From positions 248,001-312,000 of the forward strand of contig NZ_JAIMCA010000003.1 of the NCBI RefSeq assembly GCF_025499465.1: DNA of 64,000 nt. The letters run 5' to 3'. A program made the translations under genes and the position numbers. The DNA comes from Allobosea sp. BH3 (GTDB lineage Bacteria > Pseudomonadota > Alphaproteobacteria > Rhizobiales > Beijerinckiaceae). Positions 45,072 through 53,753 of this stretch are shown here, one piece after another. Numbering within the stretch: position 1 is the stretch's first letter; every line of letters begins with the position of its first letter. The notes below the pieces were generated by a model. That model was not told where the DNA came from and made no database searches. It saw nothing but the letters and a program-made list of their open reading frames with translations.

Positions 45072-45665
45072 TCAGGCGGCGGGCTCCGCCGCGCCATAGA
45101 GCAGCGCGCGGACCATATTGGCATAGCGCAGATGAAGCCTGCCCGGATCTATCGGCGGCAGGCTCTGATTTGTGCCCCGGGCACCGTCGGCGAGCAACTG
45201 CGCCAGATCCTCCGGCCTGACCTTCGGCTTGAGGCGCAGCAGTCCCCGGTCCTGCATCTCGACGATGAGTGCAGCCAGTTCCGCCTGAAACGCCACTGCG
45301 GAGGTGATCATGATGTCGCGGCATCGCCGGAAGGCCTGATCGTTGATCTCGACGGCATGCGGTGACGTCGCAAGTCGGCGCCGCGTGTGGCCGTAGCGCG
45401 TGTCGAGGATCGCCGCGAAGACCGCGACGGGATCGCGCTCCTCGAGCAGCGCGAGCCGTCCCGCCTCCATACCGGCCTCGACGGCCTGCTGGTTCACGTT
45501 CTCGATGAGGAAGCGGAAAGCCTCCTCCTTGCTGCTGAAATAGTTGTACAGCGTCCGCCGCGTCACATCGACGGCCTTGGCGAGGCCGATCATCGTGACC
45601 TGGTCGTAGCCATGGTCCAGGAACGCCCGCTCGAGCCGCGACACCAGCTCTATACGCGTTACCAT
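45072..45665 (-). CDS. TetR family transcriptional regulator
   Basis: 197 residues from ATG at 45665 (the frame runs to 45728, but this ATG leads directly into the DNA-binding domain). Residues 5-50 form the TetR helix-turn-helix: LERAFLDHGYDQVTMIGLAK, AVDVTRRTLYNYFSSKEEAF. The C-terminal ligand domain is not assignable to a known effector class. It lies 136 nt upstream of the regulator/MFS pair on the same strand and may control it or itself. Confidence 0.9.
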   Translation of the reverse strand: MVTRIELVSRLERAFLDHGYDQVTMIGLAKAVDVTRRTLYNYFSSKEEAFRFLIENVNQQAVEAGMEAGRLALLEERDPVAVFAAILDTRYGHTRRRLATSPHAVEINDQAFRRCRDIMITSAVAFQAELAALIVEMQDRGLLRLKPKVRPEDLAQLLADGARGTNQSLPPIDPGRLHLRYANMVRALLYGAAEPAA

Positions 45666-45871
45666 CGAATCATCCGGGTGCTCGTTGTTGAAGACGCTGC
45701 GACCGGCAAGCCCTAGCGTGACAGGCAAAACTCATGCAACCGCGCGGCTATCGGCCGGTCGCCGGTCACGAGGCCCTGGATGCACTGCGGCTCCGTGGTT
45801 CAAGCATACGACCGGGCAAGGTAGAGCTGAAGCGCTGGCATCGAAAGCCACACAAGTCTGAGACTTGATAA

Positions 45872-45945
45872 TGGCTGGGGGACTAGGATTCGAACCTAGA
45901 CAACCAGAGTCAGAGTCTGGGGTCCTACCGTTAGACGATCCCCCA
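45872..45945 (-). tRNA. tRNA-Gln (anticodon CTG)
   Basis: The reverse complement folds as a standard cloverleaf. The acceptor stem starts TGGGGGA and pairs with TCCCCCA. The anticodon stem CCAGA/TCTGG encloses CTCTGAC, giving anticodon CTG. The T arm has GGTTCGAATCC. The CCA end is encoded (tgg at 45872-45874). 74 nt including CCA. Confidence 0.95.
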
Positions 45946-46216
45946 ACGAAGCGTTGGCGCTGCGGCGCCCGCGTTGGTGAGCCGGGGTCTAATCAATGCG
46001 ATCCGGCTTGGCAAGTGCAGAATGCGCCCAAGGGCGAAAGGTCCTCGGGATGCTGACGGGGAGGGGGCGGCGGCCCATGATGCGGCGGCAGCGATGGTGC
46101 GGCCATCCTCTGCCGCGGCTAGGCGGCCCGTCTGCCGCATGCCAAAGATGAGGCCCTCGAATCCGGGAGCGGGTGGCCGCTTCTTCGGAACCCGCCTCGC
46201 TTCGGTCTGAACGCCC

Positions 46217-47569
46217 ATGGCTCGCACGCTCTCCTCACTCGCCGCCGACCTCGCTGCCGGCCGGACGAGTTCGCTTCAATTGGTACGCGAGGCGCTCGCA
46301 CGGATCGATGCGCCGGACGGAGAGGGGAAGCTCACCTTCGTCAAGCTGCACCGCGAGGCTGCGCTCGCCGCGGCCGAGGCGATGGACAGGCTCAGGGCAG
46401 CCGGTCTCGCGCCGTCGCCCTATGCGGGCATCCCGATCTCGGTGAAGGATCTGTTCGATCTCGCCGGTGAACCGACGCCGGCAGGCTCTGTGGTGCTTGC
46501 CGATGCGGCGCCGGCCGAGCGCGACGCGCCGGCAATCGCGCGGCTGCGGCGGGCGGGCTTCGTCGTGATCGGCCGCACCAACATGACCGAGTTCGCCTTC
46601 TCGGGCCTCGGCCTCAATCCGCATCACGGCACGCCGGCCTCGCCCTGGGATCGCGCCGCGCGGCGCATTCCCGGCGGTTCGTCCTCGGGCGCCGCGGTTT
46701 CGGTAGCGGACGGCATGGCCTTTGCCGGCATCGGCTCGGACACCGGCGGCTCATGCCGCATCCCGGCGGCCTTGTGCGGGATCGTCGGCTACAAGCCCAC
46801 GGCTGCGAGCGTGCCGCGCGAGGGCGCCTTCCCGCTGTCGCAGACGCTGGATTCGATCGGCCCGCTCGCCAATAGCGTCGATTGCTGCCGCGTCCTGCAT
46901 GAGATCATGAGCGGGGCGGAGCTGTCGAAAGAGGTTCCGGCGCGTTTGCAGGGCCTGCGCATCGCCGTGCCGCAGACGATCGCGCTCGACGGGCTCGACG
47001 CGCCTGTGGCCGCGAGCTTCGCGCGGGCGCTGGAGGCGTTGTCGAAGGCCGGCGCCATCGTCAGCGAACAGCCTTTCGCGCGCTTCGCCGAGGTCGCCCG
47101 CATCAATGCCAAGGGCGGCTTCGCTTCCGCCGAGGCCTATGCCCACCATCGCACCCTGATCGAGGCGAAGGGCGACGGCTACGATCCGCGCGTGCGGACC
47201 CGCGTGCTGCGCGGCCGCAACCAGGATGCCGCCGACTATATCGAGCTGGTGCAGGCACGCGCCGCTTTCGTCGCGGCGATGCGGGCGGAAGTGGCGAGCT
47301 TCGACGCGCTGGCGATGCCGACCGTGCCGACCGTACCGCCGACCATCGCGGAACTCGCCGAGGATGACGAGGCGTTCACCCGCGTCAACCTCGCCATGCT
47401 GCGCAATTCGACCCTGATCAACATGATGGATGGCTGCGCGATCTCGCTGCCGATGCATCGGCAGGGCGAGGCGCCGGCCGGGCTGATGCTGGCGCGGGCA
47501 GGCGGCGAGGATGCCGCGCTCTTCGCCATCGCCGCCGCCGTCGAGACGGCGCTGTCCGAAATCCGTTGA
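46217..47569 (+). CDS. Amidase signature family hydrolase
   Basis: 450 residues. The Ser-cisSer-Lys triad is visible: the lysine in PISVKDLFDLAG near residue 77, and the two serines in GGSSSGAAVSVADG and GIGSDTGGSCRIPAAL. Such enzymes hydrolyse amides (acetamide-type, aryl, or carbamoyl substrates), and GatA is the tRNA-linked branch. No gatB or gatC is adjacent, so this is a stand-alone amidase with unknown substrate. The M20 peptidase gene follows after about 30 nt on the same strand, suggesting a joint catabolic unit. Confidence 0.9.
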   Translation: MARTLSSLAADLAAGRTSSLQLVREALARIDAPDGEGKLTFVKLHREAALAAAEAMDRLRAAGLAPSPYAGIPISVKDLFDLAGEPTPAGSVVLADAAPAERDAPAIARLRRAGFVVIGRTNMTEFAFSGLGLNPHHGTPASPWDRAARRIPGGSSSGAAVSVADGMAFAGIGSDTGGSCRIPAALCGIVGYKPTAASVPREGAFPLSQTLDSIGPLANSVDCCRVLHEIMSGAELSKEVPARLQGLRIAVPQTIALDGLDAPVAASFARALEALSKAGAIVSEQPFARFAEVARINAKGGFASAEAYAHHRTLIEAKGDGYDPRVRTRVLRGRNQDAADYIELVQARAAFVAAMRAEVASFDALAMPTVPTVPPTIAELAEDDEAFTRVNLAMLRNSTLINMMDGCAISLPMHRQGEAPAGLMLARAGGEDAALFAIAAAVETALSEIR

Positions 47570-47598
47570 GTCGAACCCGTTGAGTCGCCTTGGAGACC

Positions 47599-48717
47599 AT
47601 GACGTCCATGAATGAGAACGAAGCCGCCGCCCTGTCCCTCTGGGTCGCGCAGGAAAGCCCCACCAGCCATGCCGCCGGCGTGAACGGCATGATGGATCTC
47701 GTGCAGAAGGATATCGCGGGCCTGCCGATCGCGCTTGAGCGCATCCCGGGGCGCGACGGGCTCGGCGACATGGTCGTGTTGCGGGCCGGGCCTGGGAATA
47801 GCCAGCCCGCCGTCGCGGTGATGTCGCATCTCGACACCGTGCATCCGGTCGGCACCAGCGCGAAGGACCTGCCGGTCAGGATCGAGGGCGACAGGCTTTA
47901 TGGGCCCGGCGTCTACGACATGAAGGGCGGCGCCTGGCTGGCGCTCCAGGCCTTCAAGCAGGTCGCCGCCGCAGGCTCCGCCAGGCGGCCGATGGTCTTC
48001 CTGTTCACGCCGGACGAGGAGATCGGCTCGCCGACCAGCCGCTCCGTCATCGAGGATATCGGCAGGGGCTCGGCCGCGGTGCTGGTCACGGAGCCGGCGC
48101 GCCTCGGCGGCAAGATCGTGACCGCGCGCAAGGGCGTCGGGCGCTTCGAGGTCAAGCTCGAGGGACGTCCCTCCCATTCCGGCTCCCGCCATGCAGACGG
48201 GCGCAGCGCCATCCGCGAGGCCGCGCACCAGATCCTCGCCATCGAGGGGATGACCGACTACGCCCGCGGCATCACCACCAGCGTCGCCCTGATCGGCGGC
48301 GGCACGGCGGCGAACGTCATCCCGCAGCATGCCTGGTTCAGCGTCGACTGCCGCGTCACCACGGCGGCCGATGGCAGGCTGATGGAGGAGCGCATCCTCG
48401 GGCTCAAATCCCATGACCCGGATGTCAAGCTGCGCATCACCGGCGGCATGAACCGCCCGCCCTATGAGAAGTCGCCAGAGGTGGCGGGGCTGTTCGAAAT
48501 CGCTCACAAGGTCGCGGCCGGAATCGGCTTCGAGCTCCAGGACTGCCCGATGACGGGTGGCGGCTCGGACGGCAACTTCACGGCGGCGCTCGGCGTGCCG
48601 ACGCTGGACGGGCTCGGCATCGATGGAGACGGCGCGCATACGCTCCAGGAATATGCGCTGATCTCCTCGATCGCGCCGCGCCAGGCCCTGATCAAGGGGC
48701 TGCTGGAGACGGTCTGA
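47599..48717 (+). CDS. M20 family metallopeptidase, glutamate carboxypeptidase (CPG2)-like
   Basis: 372 residues from ATG at 47599 (TTG 47590 and ATG 47608 are alternatives). Zinc ligands and catalytic residues appear in MSHLDTVHPVG (His, Asp), GPGVYDMKGG (bridging Asp), FTPDEEIGSPTS (Glu-Glu) and TGGGSDGNFTAALGVPTLDG. The lid domain includes GRPSHSGSRH. Relatives release C-terminal glutamate from folate-type or peptide substrates, or cleave N-acyl amino acids. No signal peptide, so cytosolic. It follows the amidase gene closely. Confidence 0.9.
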   Translation: MTSMNENEAAALSLWVAQESPTSHAAGVNGMMDLVQKDIAGLPIALERIPGRDGLGDMVVLRAGPGNSQPAVAVMSHLDTVHPVGTSAKDLPVRIEGDRLYGPGVYDMKGGAWLALQAFKQVAAAGSARRPMVFLFTPDEEIGSPTSRSVIEDIGRGSAAVLVTEPARLGGKIVTARKGVGRFEVKLEGRPSHSGSRHADGRSAIREAAHQILAIEGMTDYARGITTSVALIGGGTAANVIPQHAWFSVDCRVTTAADGRLMEERILGLKSHDPDVKLRITGGMNRPPYEKSPEVAGLFEIAHKVAAGIGFELQDCPMTGGGSDGNFTAALGVPTLDGLGIDGDGAHTLQEYALISSIAPRQALIKGLLETV

Positions 48718-48747
48718 GCTCCTTTCGATTTCTGTTGTTCAACAAAC

Positions 48748-48851
48748 GCGGGTCATCCCGGACCTAGATCAGGGATCCACTCCTGAGCCTTTGATCGGAA
48801 GCGCTCTGGAATGGATCCCGGGTCTCCCTGCGGTCGCTCGGGATGACCCGC
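48748..48851. repeat. 104-bp nested palindromic (MITE/REP-like) element
   Basis: Perfect 13-bp outer arms GCGGGTCATCCCG (48748-48760) and CGGGATGACCCGC (48839-48851) enclose a second inverted repeat, GGGATCCA/TGGATCCC. The flanks AAAC and GTTT extend the pairing with a one-base bulge. The layout of a long non-coding hairpin between genes is typical of dispersed Rhizobiales repeats. It lies between the M20 peptidase gene and the accC terminator. Confidence 0.8.
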
Positions 48852-48881
48852 TGTTTTGATTTCGGACATGCAGGCACAAAA

Positions 48882-48906
48882 AAGCCCCTCGCGCTGCAAG
48901 GGGCTT
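48882..48906 (-). terminator. Rho-independent terminator of accBC
   Basis: Stem AAGCCCCT/AGGGGCTT with a 9-nt loop. Read on the minus strand the stem is followed by a run of T (complement of the A-run at 48878-48883). It lies 26 nt past the accC stop. The plus-strand T-tract is short, so it serves mainly the leftward transcript. Confidence 0.85.
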
Positions 48907-48931
48907 TGTCGTTTCCGGCGCTGCCGAGGCC

Positions 48932-50293
48932 TCAGCCTTCCGCGTCGCCCATGCCGCCGGCGGCGAGGAATTTCTCGAGCCAGTGGATGTTGTATTCGCC
49001 GTTTAGGATATCCTGGTTGCGGACCAGGGTGCGGAACAGCGGCAGCGTGGTGTCGACGCCGTCGACGACGAACTCGTCGAGCGAGCGGCGCAGCCGCATC
49101 AGGCATTCGGCCCGGTTGCGGCCGTGCACGATCAGCTTGCCGACCAGCGAGTCGTAATGCGGGGGGATCGTGTAGCCCTGATAGGCTGCCGAATCGACGC
49201 GCACGCCGAGGCCGCCCGGCGTGTGGAACGAAGCGATCTTGCCCGGCGAGGGGCGGAAGGTCGCGTGATGCTCGGCGTTGACGCGGCATTCGATGGCATG
49301 GCCCTCGATGACGACGTCCTTCTGCGTGATCGAGAGCGGGGCACCGGCGGCGATCCGGATCTGCTCGTTGACGAGGTCGATGCCGGTGATCATCTCGGTG
49401 ACCGGGTGCTCGACCTGGATGCGGGTGTTCATCTCGATGAAGTAGAACTCGCCATCCTCGTAGAGGAACTCGATCGTGCCGGCGCCGAGATAGCCGAGCT
49501 TCGCCATGGCATTGGCGCAGATCTCGCCGATCCGGTCGCGCTCGCCGGCATTGAGCGCGGGCGAGGGGCCTTCCTCCCAGACCTTCTGGTGGCGGCGCTG
49601 CAGCGAGCAGTCGCGCTCGCCGAGATGGATGGCGTTGCCGCGGCCATCGCCGAGGACCTGGATCTCGATATGGCGCGGCTTTTCGAGATATTTCTCGATA
49701 TAGACCGCATCGTCGCCGAAATTGGCCTTGGCCTCGCTGCGGGCGGTGGCGAGCAGGACGGACACCTCGTCCTCCGTGCGGACCACCTTCATGCCCTTGC
49801 CGCCGCCGCCTGAGGCGGCCTTGATGATGACCGGCAGGCCGATCTCACGGATGATGCGCAGCGCCTCGGCCTCGTCGGCGACGCCGCCCTCGGAGCCCGG
49901 CACGCAGGGGATGCCGAGCGCCTTGGCGGTGCGCTTGGCCTCGATCTTGTCGCCCATGCTGCGGATATGCTCGGCCTTGGGGCCGATGAAGGCGATGTTG
50001 TGCCGCTCCAGGATCTCGGCGAAGCGGGCGTTCTCGGAGAGGAAGCCGTAGCCGGGATGGACCGCGTCGGCACCCGTGATCTCGCAGGCGGCGATCAGGG
50101 CGGGGATGTTGAGATAGCTCTCGCGCGCCGGCGGCGGGCCGATGCAGACGCTCTCGTCGGCGAGGCGGACATGCATGGCGTTGGCGTCGGCGGTGGAATG
50201 CACCGCCACGGTGGCGATGCCGAGCTCCTTGGCGGCGCGCAGCACGCGCAGCGCGATCTCTCCACGGTTGGCGATCAGGATCTTGTCGAACAT
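48932..50293 (-). CDS. accC: Acetyl-CoA carboxylase, biotin carboxylase subunit
   Basis: 453 residues from ATG at 50293 ([20 protein letters not shown]). It carboxylates the biotin on AccB with ATP and bicarbonate, the first half of malonyl-CoA synthesis. The ATP-grasp lid [12 protein letters not shown], the [15 protein letters not shown] stretch and [15 protein letters not shown] are intact. A GTG at 50326 overlapping the accB stop (GTGA) would add 11 residues not found in the family. Co-transcribed with accB. Confidence 0.97.
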   Translation of the reverse strand: MFDKILIANRGEIALRVLRAAKELGIATVAVHSTADANAMHVRLADESVCIGPPPARESYLNIPALIAACEITGADAVHPGYGFLSENARFAEILERHNIAFIGPKAEHIRSMGDKIEAKRTAKALGIPCVPGSEGGVADEAEALRIIREIGLPVIIKAASGGGGKGMKVVRTEDEVSVLLATARSEAKANFGDDAVYIEKYLEKPRHIEIQVLGDGRGNAIHLGERDCSLQRRHQKVWEEGPSPALNAGERDRIGEICANAMAKLGYLGAGTIEFLYEDGEFYFIEMNTRIQVEHPVTEMITGIDLVNEQIRIAAGAPLSITQKDVVIEGHAIECRVNAEHHATFRPSPGKIASFHTPGGLGVRVDSAAYQGYTIPPHYDSLVGKLIVHGRNRAECLMRLRRSLDEFVVDGVDTTLPLFRTLVRNQDILNGEYNIHWLEKFLAAGGMGDAEG

Positions 50294-50322
50294 CTTGATC
50301 TCGCCGTCCTTGCGGGCGCCGC

Positions 50323-50787
50323 TCACTCGATCACCAGCAGCGGCTCGCCGTATTCGACCGGCTGCCCGTCCTCGACGAGGATGGCCGTGACCTTGCCGGC
50401 GCGCGGGGCGACGATGTCGTTGAAGGTCTTCATCGCCTCGACGAGGAAGATGCGCTCCCCCTGCTTCACCACGCTGCCGATCTCGACGAAGGGCTTGGCG
50501 TCGGGCGAGGGGCGGCGATAGGCAGTGCCGACCATCGGGGAGGTGACGGCGCCGGGATGGGCGGCGGTCGGCTTGGCGTCCGCTACAGGGGCGGCGGCGG
50601 GGGCGGGGGCGGGGGCGGCGACAGCCATCGGCGCAGCGGCCGGGACCTGGAAGTTCGCCGTGACGTTTCGGGCGACGCGCACGCGCAGATCGCCCTTCTC
50701 GACCTCGATCTCGGTGAGGTCGGTCTGGTTGAGAAGCTCGGCGAGCTCGCGGACAAGTTCGGGATCGATCGGGCTCTTGGTCGCCAT
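50323..50787 (-). CDS. accB: Acetyl-CoA carboxylase, biotin carboxyl carrier protein
   Basis: 154 residues from ATG at 50787. The N-terminal helical domain is followed by a Pro/Ala linker (about residues 48-72) and the biotinyl domain. Biotin attaches to Lys120 in [10 protein letters not shown]; most homologues read EAMKMMN, so the two residues after the lysine differ slightly. It carries CO2 between AccC and the transferase (accA/accD are not in this window). The accC start lies 30 nt after its stop. Confidence 0.96.
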   Translation of the reverse strand: MATKSPIDPELVRELAELLNQTDLTEIEVEKGDLRVRVARNVTANFQVPAAAPMAVAAPAPAPAAAPVADAKPTAAHPGAVTSPMVGTAYRRPSPDAKPFVEIGSVVKQGERIFLVEAMKTFNDIVAPRAGKVTAILVEDGQPVEYGEPLLVIE

Positions 50788-50862
50788 GGCGGGTATCACC
50801 GTCTTCTTAGGATTCTAAAGGGTGGGAGCGGGTTCAAGCCGGCGTCCCGTCGTTAAACTGGT

Positions 50863-51318
50863 TCAGGCGGCCTTAGCCGCCCGCTTTTCGAGAAGCGGCA
50901 CGATGGCGTCGAAGGCCAGCTCGTAGCTGGCGACGCCGAAGCCGCAGATCACGCCGACGCAGACCGGCGCCATATAGGAATGGTGCCGGAATTCCTCGCG
51001 CGCATGGACGTTCGAGACATGCACCTCGATGGCCAGCGCATCGACGCCCTTGATCGCGTCGCGCAGCGCCAGCGACGTATGGGTGTAGGCGCCGGCATTG
51101 ATGACGACGCCCGCGCCGGCCAGCCCGGCCTGCTGGATGAAGGTGACGAGCTCGCCCTCGTAATTGGTCTGGCGGAAGGTGAGCTCCACGCCGGCGGCCT
51201 GCGCCTTGCGCTGCAGGCGCTCCTCGACGCCGGCGAGCGTCACGGCACCATAGGTTCCGGGCTCGCGGGTTCCGAGCAGGTTGAGGTTGGGTCCGTTCAG
51301 GACGTGGACGGCGACCAT
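50863..51318 (-). CDS. aroQ: Type II 3-dehydroquinate dehydratase
   Basis: 151 residues, the standard length. It dehydrates 3-dehydroquinate to 3-dehydroshikimate in the aromatic amino-acid pathway. PNLNLLGTREPGTYG carries the flexible lid and catalytic tyrosine. INAGAYTHTSLALRDAI and VHVSNVHAREEFRHHSY supply the Asn and His residues. It stands 75 nt upstream of accB, an arrangement common in Proteobacteria. Confidence 0.97.
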   Translation of the reverse strand: MVAVHVLNGPNLNLLGTREPGTYGAVTLAGVEERLQRKAQAAGVELTFRQTNYEGELVTFIQQAGLAGAGVVINAGAYTHTSLALRDAIKGVDALAIEVHVSNVHAREEFRHHSYMAPVCVGVICGFGVASYELAFDAIVPLLEKRAAKAA

Positions 51319-51346
51319 GGAGGGCGTTGATTCCGGCGCCGCACGC

Positions 51347-51412
51347 GGGCGGCAGAAGCCGCCCTCATAAACGTTGCGGGCCGGCAGGGGAAGCCTGAAC
51401 GGCCCTGCCGGC
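51347..51412. terminator. Two GC-rich hairpins between dsbA-like gene and aroQ
   Basis: GGGCGGC/GCCGCCC (51347-51364, 4-nt loop) and GCCGGCAGGG/CCCTGCCGGC (51380-51412, 13-nt loop) are both perfect stems. They lie downstream of the dsbA-like stop and upstream of aroQ. Neither has a T-run, so they may end or attenuate the dsbA transcript weakly. Confidence 0.45.
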
Positions 51413-51444
51413 TGTGCGTAGCGGCTGCGAGCGCCCGCGCGCGA

Positions 51445-52254
51445 TCAGCCGGCGCACTCGGTCTTGCCGCACCGGCGCACCGAGTCGAGCTTCTGCTTGA
51501 GGGCAGCCTGGCCGACGGCGCCGAACACGATCTCCTCGCCGATGATGAAGGCCGGCGTGCCGGTGAGGCCCAGCTTGTCGCCCAGCGCGACCGTATCCTC
51601 GATCGCGGCCTTGGTCGCAGGCGCCTCCATCTCCTTCTTCAGCTTCTCGACATCGGCGCCGGCTTCCTTGGCGATTTCAAGTGCCTTGGCGCCGTTGATC
51701 CGGCCCTTCACGGCCATCAGCTTGTTGTGGAAATCGAAGTACTTCTGGCCCTGGAGCTGGGTCTTGGCCGCGACGGCGACGCGGCTCGCCTCGACCGAAT
51801 CGGGCCCGAGGATCGGGAAATCCTTCAGCACGACGCGCAGCTTCGGATCGGCCTTGGTCAGGGCGGTGACGTCCTCCATCGCCCGTTTGCAGAAGCCGCA
51901 ATTGTAATCCATGAACTCGACGAGGGTGACGTCGCCCTCGGGGTTGCCGATGATGATGGAGGTCGCAGGATTGGTGATCCGCGCCTTCTCGGCCGCGACG
52001 GCGCCGCGCTGCGCCTCGGCCTGGGCGACCGTGTTGCGACGCTCCAGCTCGATCAACGCATCCTGGATGATCTCCGGGTTCTGCACGATGGTCTCGCGAA
52101 TGAGATCCATGACCGCCTTGCGCTGCTCGGGCGAGAGCGGCGGGTTCTGCTGCGCGAAAGCGGGGGCAGCAGCGGTCGCAAGCCCGAGGGCGAGCACGAG
52201 GCCGGCAGGCCGGGCCCAGGCGCGCGCCATGCCGATGAGGGTGCGAAGAGCCAT
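51445..52254 (-). CDS. DsbA family (Com1-like) thiol-disulfide oxidoreductase
   Basis: 269 residues from ATG at 52254 with AAAGGA upstream. The signal peptide (PAGLVLALGLATAAAPAFAQ, cleaved near residue 35) marks it as periplasmic. A helical N-terminal extension (about 36-95) precedes the thioredoxin fold with active site CGFC (Cys119, Cys122) and the cis-proline loop GTPAF. Two further cysteines lie near the C-terminus (RRCGKTECAG). It should form or reshuffle disulfides in exported proteins. It is divergent from the aminotransferase gene. Confidence 0.93.
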   Translation of the reverse strand: MALRTLIGMARAWARPAGLVLALGLATAAAPAFAQQNPPLSPEQRKAVMDLIRETIVQNPEIIQDALIELERRNTVAQAEAQRGAVAAEKARITNPATSIIIGNPEGDVTLVEFMDYNCGFCKRAMEDVTALTKADPKLRVVLKDFPILGPDSVEASRVAVAAKTQLQGQKYFDFHNKLMAVKGRINGAKALEIAKEAGADVEKLKKEMEAPATKAAIEDTVALGDKLGLTGTPAFIIGEEIVFGAVGQAALKQKLDSVRRCGKTECAG

Positions 52255-52455
52255 CGCGTCGTCCTTTCGAAACCGCGGGCCGGCAAATCCGGCCACGAAA
52301 AACAGCGCCCTGTAGCGCGAAATTCCTAGCGAGCTTTTGTGACTTCGCCGGGCGCAGGTCAAATCACGGCTCCGGCAATGGCAGCCATTGGCGGTTGCGG
52401 CACAGCGCCGCCTCCGCTACGCGGGCTTCCGCTCCTTCGCCAACCGGACAAGCCG

Positions 52456-53646
52456 ATGCAGAAGCCCCCGATCACGCCTGCCGCTCCTCCCGCCCTGGCG
52501 GAGCGCGCCGAGCGTGTCGCGCCGTTCATCGTCATGGACGTGATGAACCAGGCGGCCGCCATCGAGCGGCGCGGCGGCAATGTGGTGCATATGGAGGTCG
52601 GCCAGCCATCAGCACCGACGCCAGCCTCGATCCGCACAGCCGCGGCCCGGGCGCTGGATGACGGCCGGATCGGATATACGCAGGCGCTGGGCACGGATTC
52701 ACTGAGGGCGCGCATCGCCCGGCATTATCAGGAAGCTTATGGCGTCGACGTGGCGGCCGAGCGCGTCGTGGTTACGACCGGCTCCTCGGGAGGCTTCATC
52801 CTGGCCTTCCTGGCCTGCTTCCAGCCGGGCGCGCGGATTGCGATCACCGCACCGGGCTACCCGGCCTATCGCAATATCCTGATCGCGCTCGGGCTGGAGC
52901 CTGTCGCCATCGAGGTCGGGCCGGAGACGCGTTTCGCGCTGACACCCGAGCTGATCGAGCGGGCGCATCGCGAGAAGCCGCTCGCCGGCGTTTTGACCAT
53001 GAGCCCGGCGAATCCGACCGGCGTCGTGATGGCGCCGGAAGCGATCGCGGACGTGGCTGCCACCTGCCGCCGTCTCGGCCTCTGGTACATCTCCGACGAG
53101 ATCTATCACGGCCTGACCTATGAGGCGCCTGCGACAACGGCGCTCTCGGCCGACCCCGACGCGATCGTCGTCAACTCCTTCTCCAAGTACTACTGCATGA
53201 CCGGCTGGCGCGTCGGCTGGCTGATCGTGCCGGAACGTATGGTCCGGACGATCGAGCGGCTGCAGCAGAATTTCTCGATCTCGGTGCCGTATCTCAGCCA
53301 GGTCGCTGGAGAGGCCGCCTTCGAGGCAAAGGAAGAATGCGAGGCGATCAAGGCGGGCTATGCGCAGAACCGCGCCTTCCTGCTCAAGGCCTTGCCCGAG
53401 ATCGGCCTTGGCGACTTCCTGCCCGTCGACGGGGCCTTCTACATCTATCTCGACATCGGCCGCTATTCGAATGATTCCATGGCCTTCTGCCGGAGCGTTC
53501 TGGAAGAGGCGCAGGTCGCGATCACCCCAGGTCTCGATTTCGACGAGGCGCGCGGGGCCCGTACGGTCAGGCTCTCCTTCGCCGGGTCGCTGGCCGAATG
53601 CGAGGAGGCGGTATCCCGCATCGGAGGCTGGCTGCGGAAGCGCTGA
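52456..53646 (+). CDS. Class I/II pyridoxal-phosphate aminotransferase
   Basis: 396 residues from ATG at 52456; the frame extends to 52339, but the ATG before QKPPITP matches the fold. The PLP lysine lies in VNSFSKYYCMTGWRVGWL. The fold-type I signature VEVGQPSAPTP-like start, TTGSSGGFILAFLACF, SPANPTGVV and YISDEIYHGL is complete. It transfers amino groups between an amino acid and a 2-oxo acid; the substrate (aspartate, aromatic or branched) is not determined. The MscS gene follows after 107 nt. Confidence 0.9.
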   Translation: MQKPPITPAAPPALAERAERVAPFIVMDVMNQAAAIERRGGNVVHMEVGQPSAPTPASIRTAAARALDDGRIGYTQALGTDSLRARIARHYQEAYGVDVAAERVVVTTGSSGGFILAFLACFQPGARIAITAPGYPAYRNILIALGLEPVAIEVGPETRFALTPELIERAHREKPLAGVLTMSPANPTGVVMAPEAIADVAATCRRLGLWYISDEIYHGLTYEAPATTALSADPDAIVVNSFSKYYCMTGWRVGWLIVPERMVRTIERLQQNFSISVPYLSQVAGEAAFEAKEECEAIKAGYAQNRAFLLKALPEIGLGDFLPVDGAFYIYLDIGRYSNDSMAFCRSVLEEAQVAITPGLDFDEARGARTVRLSFAGSLAECEEAVSRIGGWLRKR

Positions 53647-53753
53647 GAGATCGCCATTTCGCTGCCGCGACGGCCTAGCAAGCAGCATTTCCCTTGCCAG
53701 ACCTTGAGGAAGCTCCGCATTCTCCCGACGTCAAGGCGAGGGGGAGACGAGCC

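Noticed and set aside
45946..46216. Small gene between tRNA-Gln and the amidase
   Set aside because: Short open frames exist on both strands, but none has a ribosome-binding site or a recognisable product, and there is no integrase or duplicated tRNA end to suggest an attachment site.
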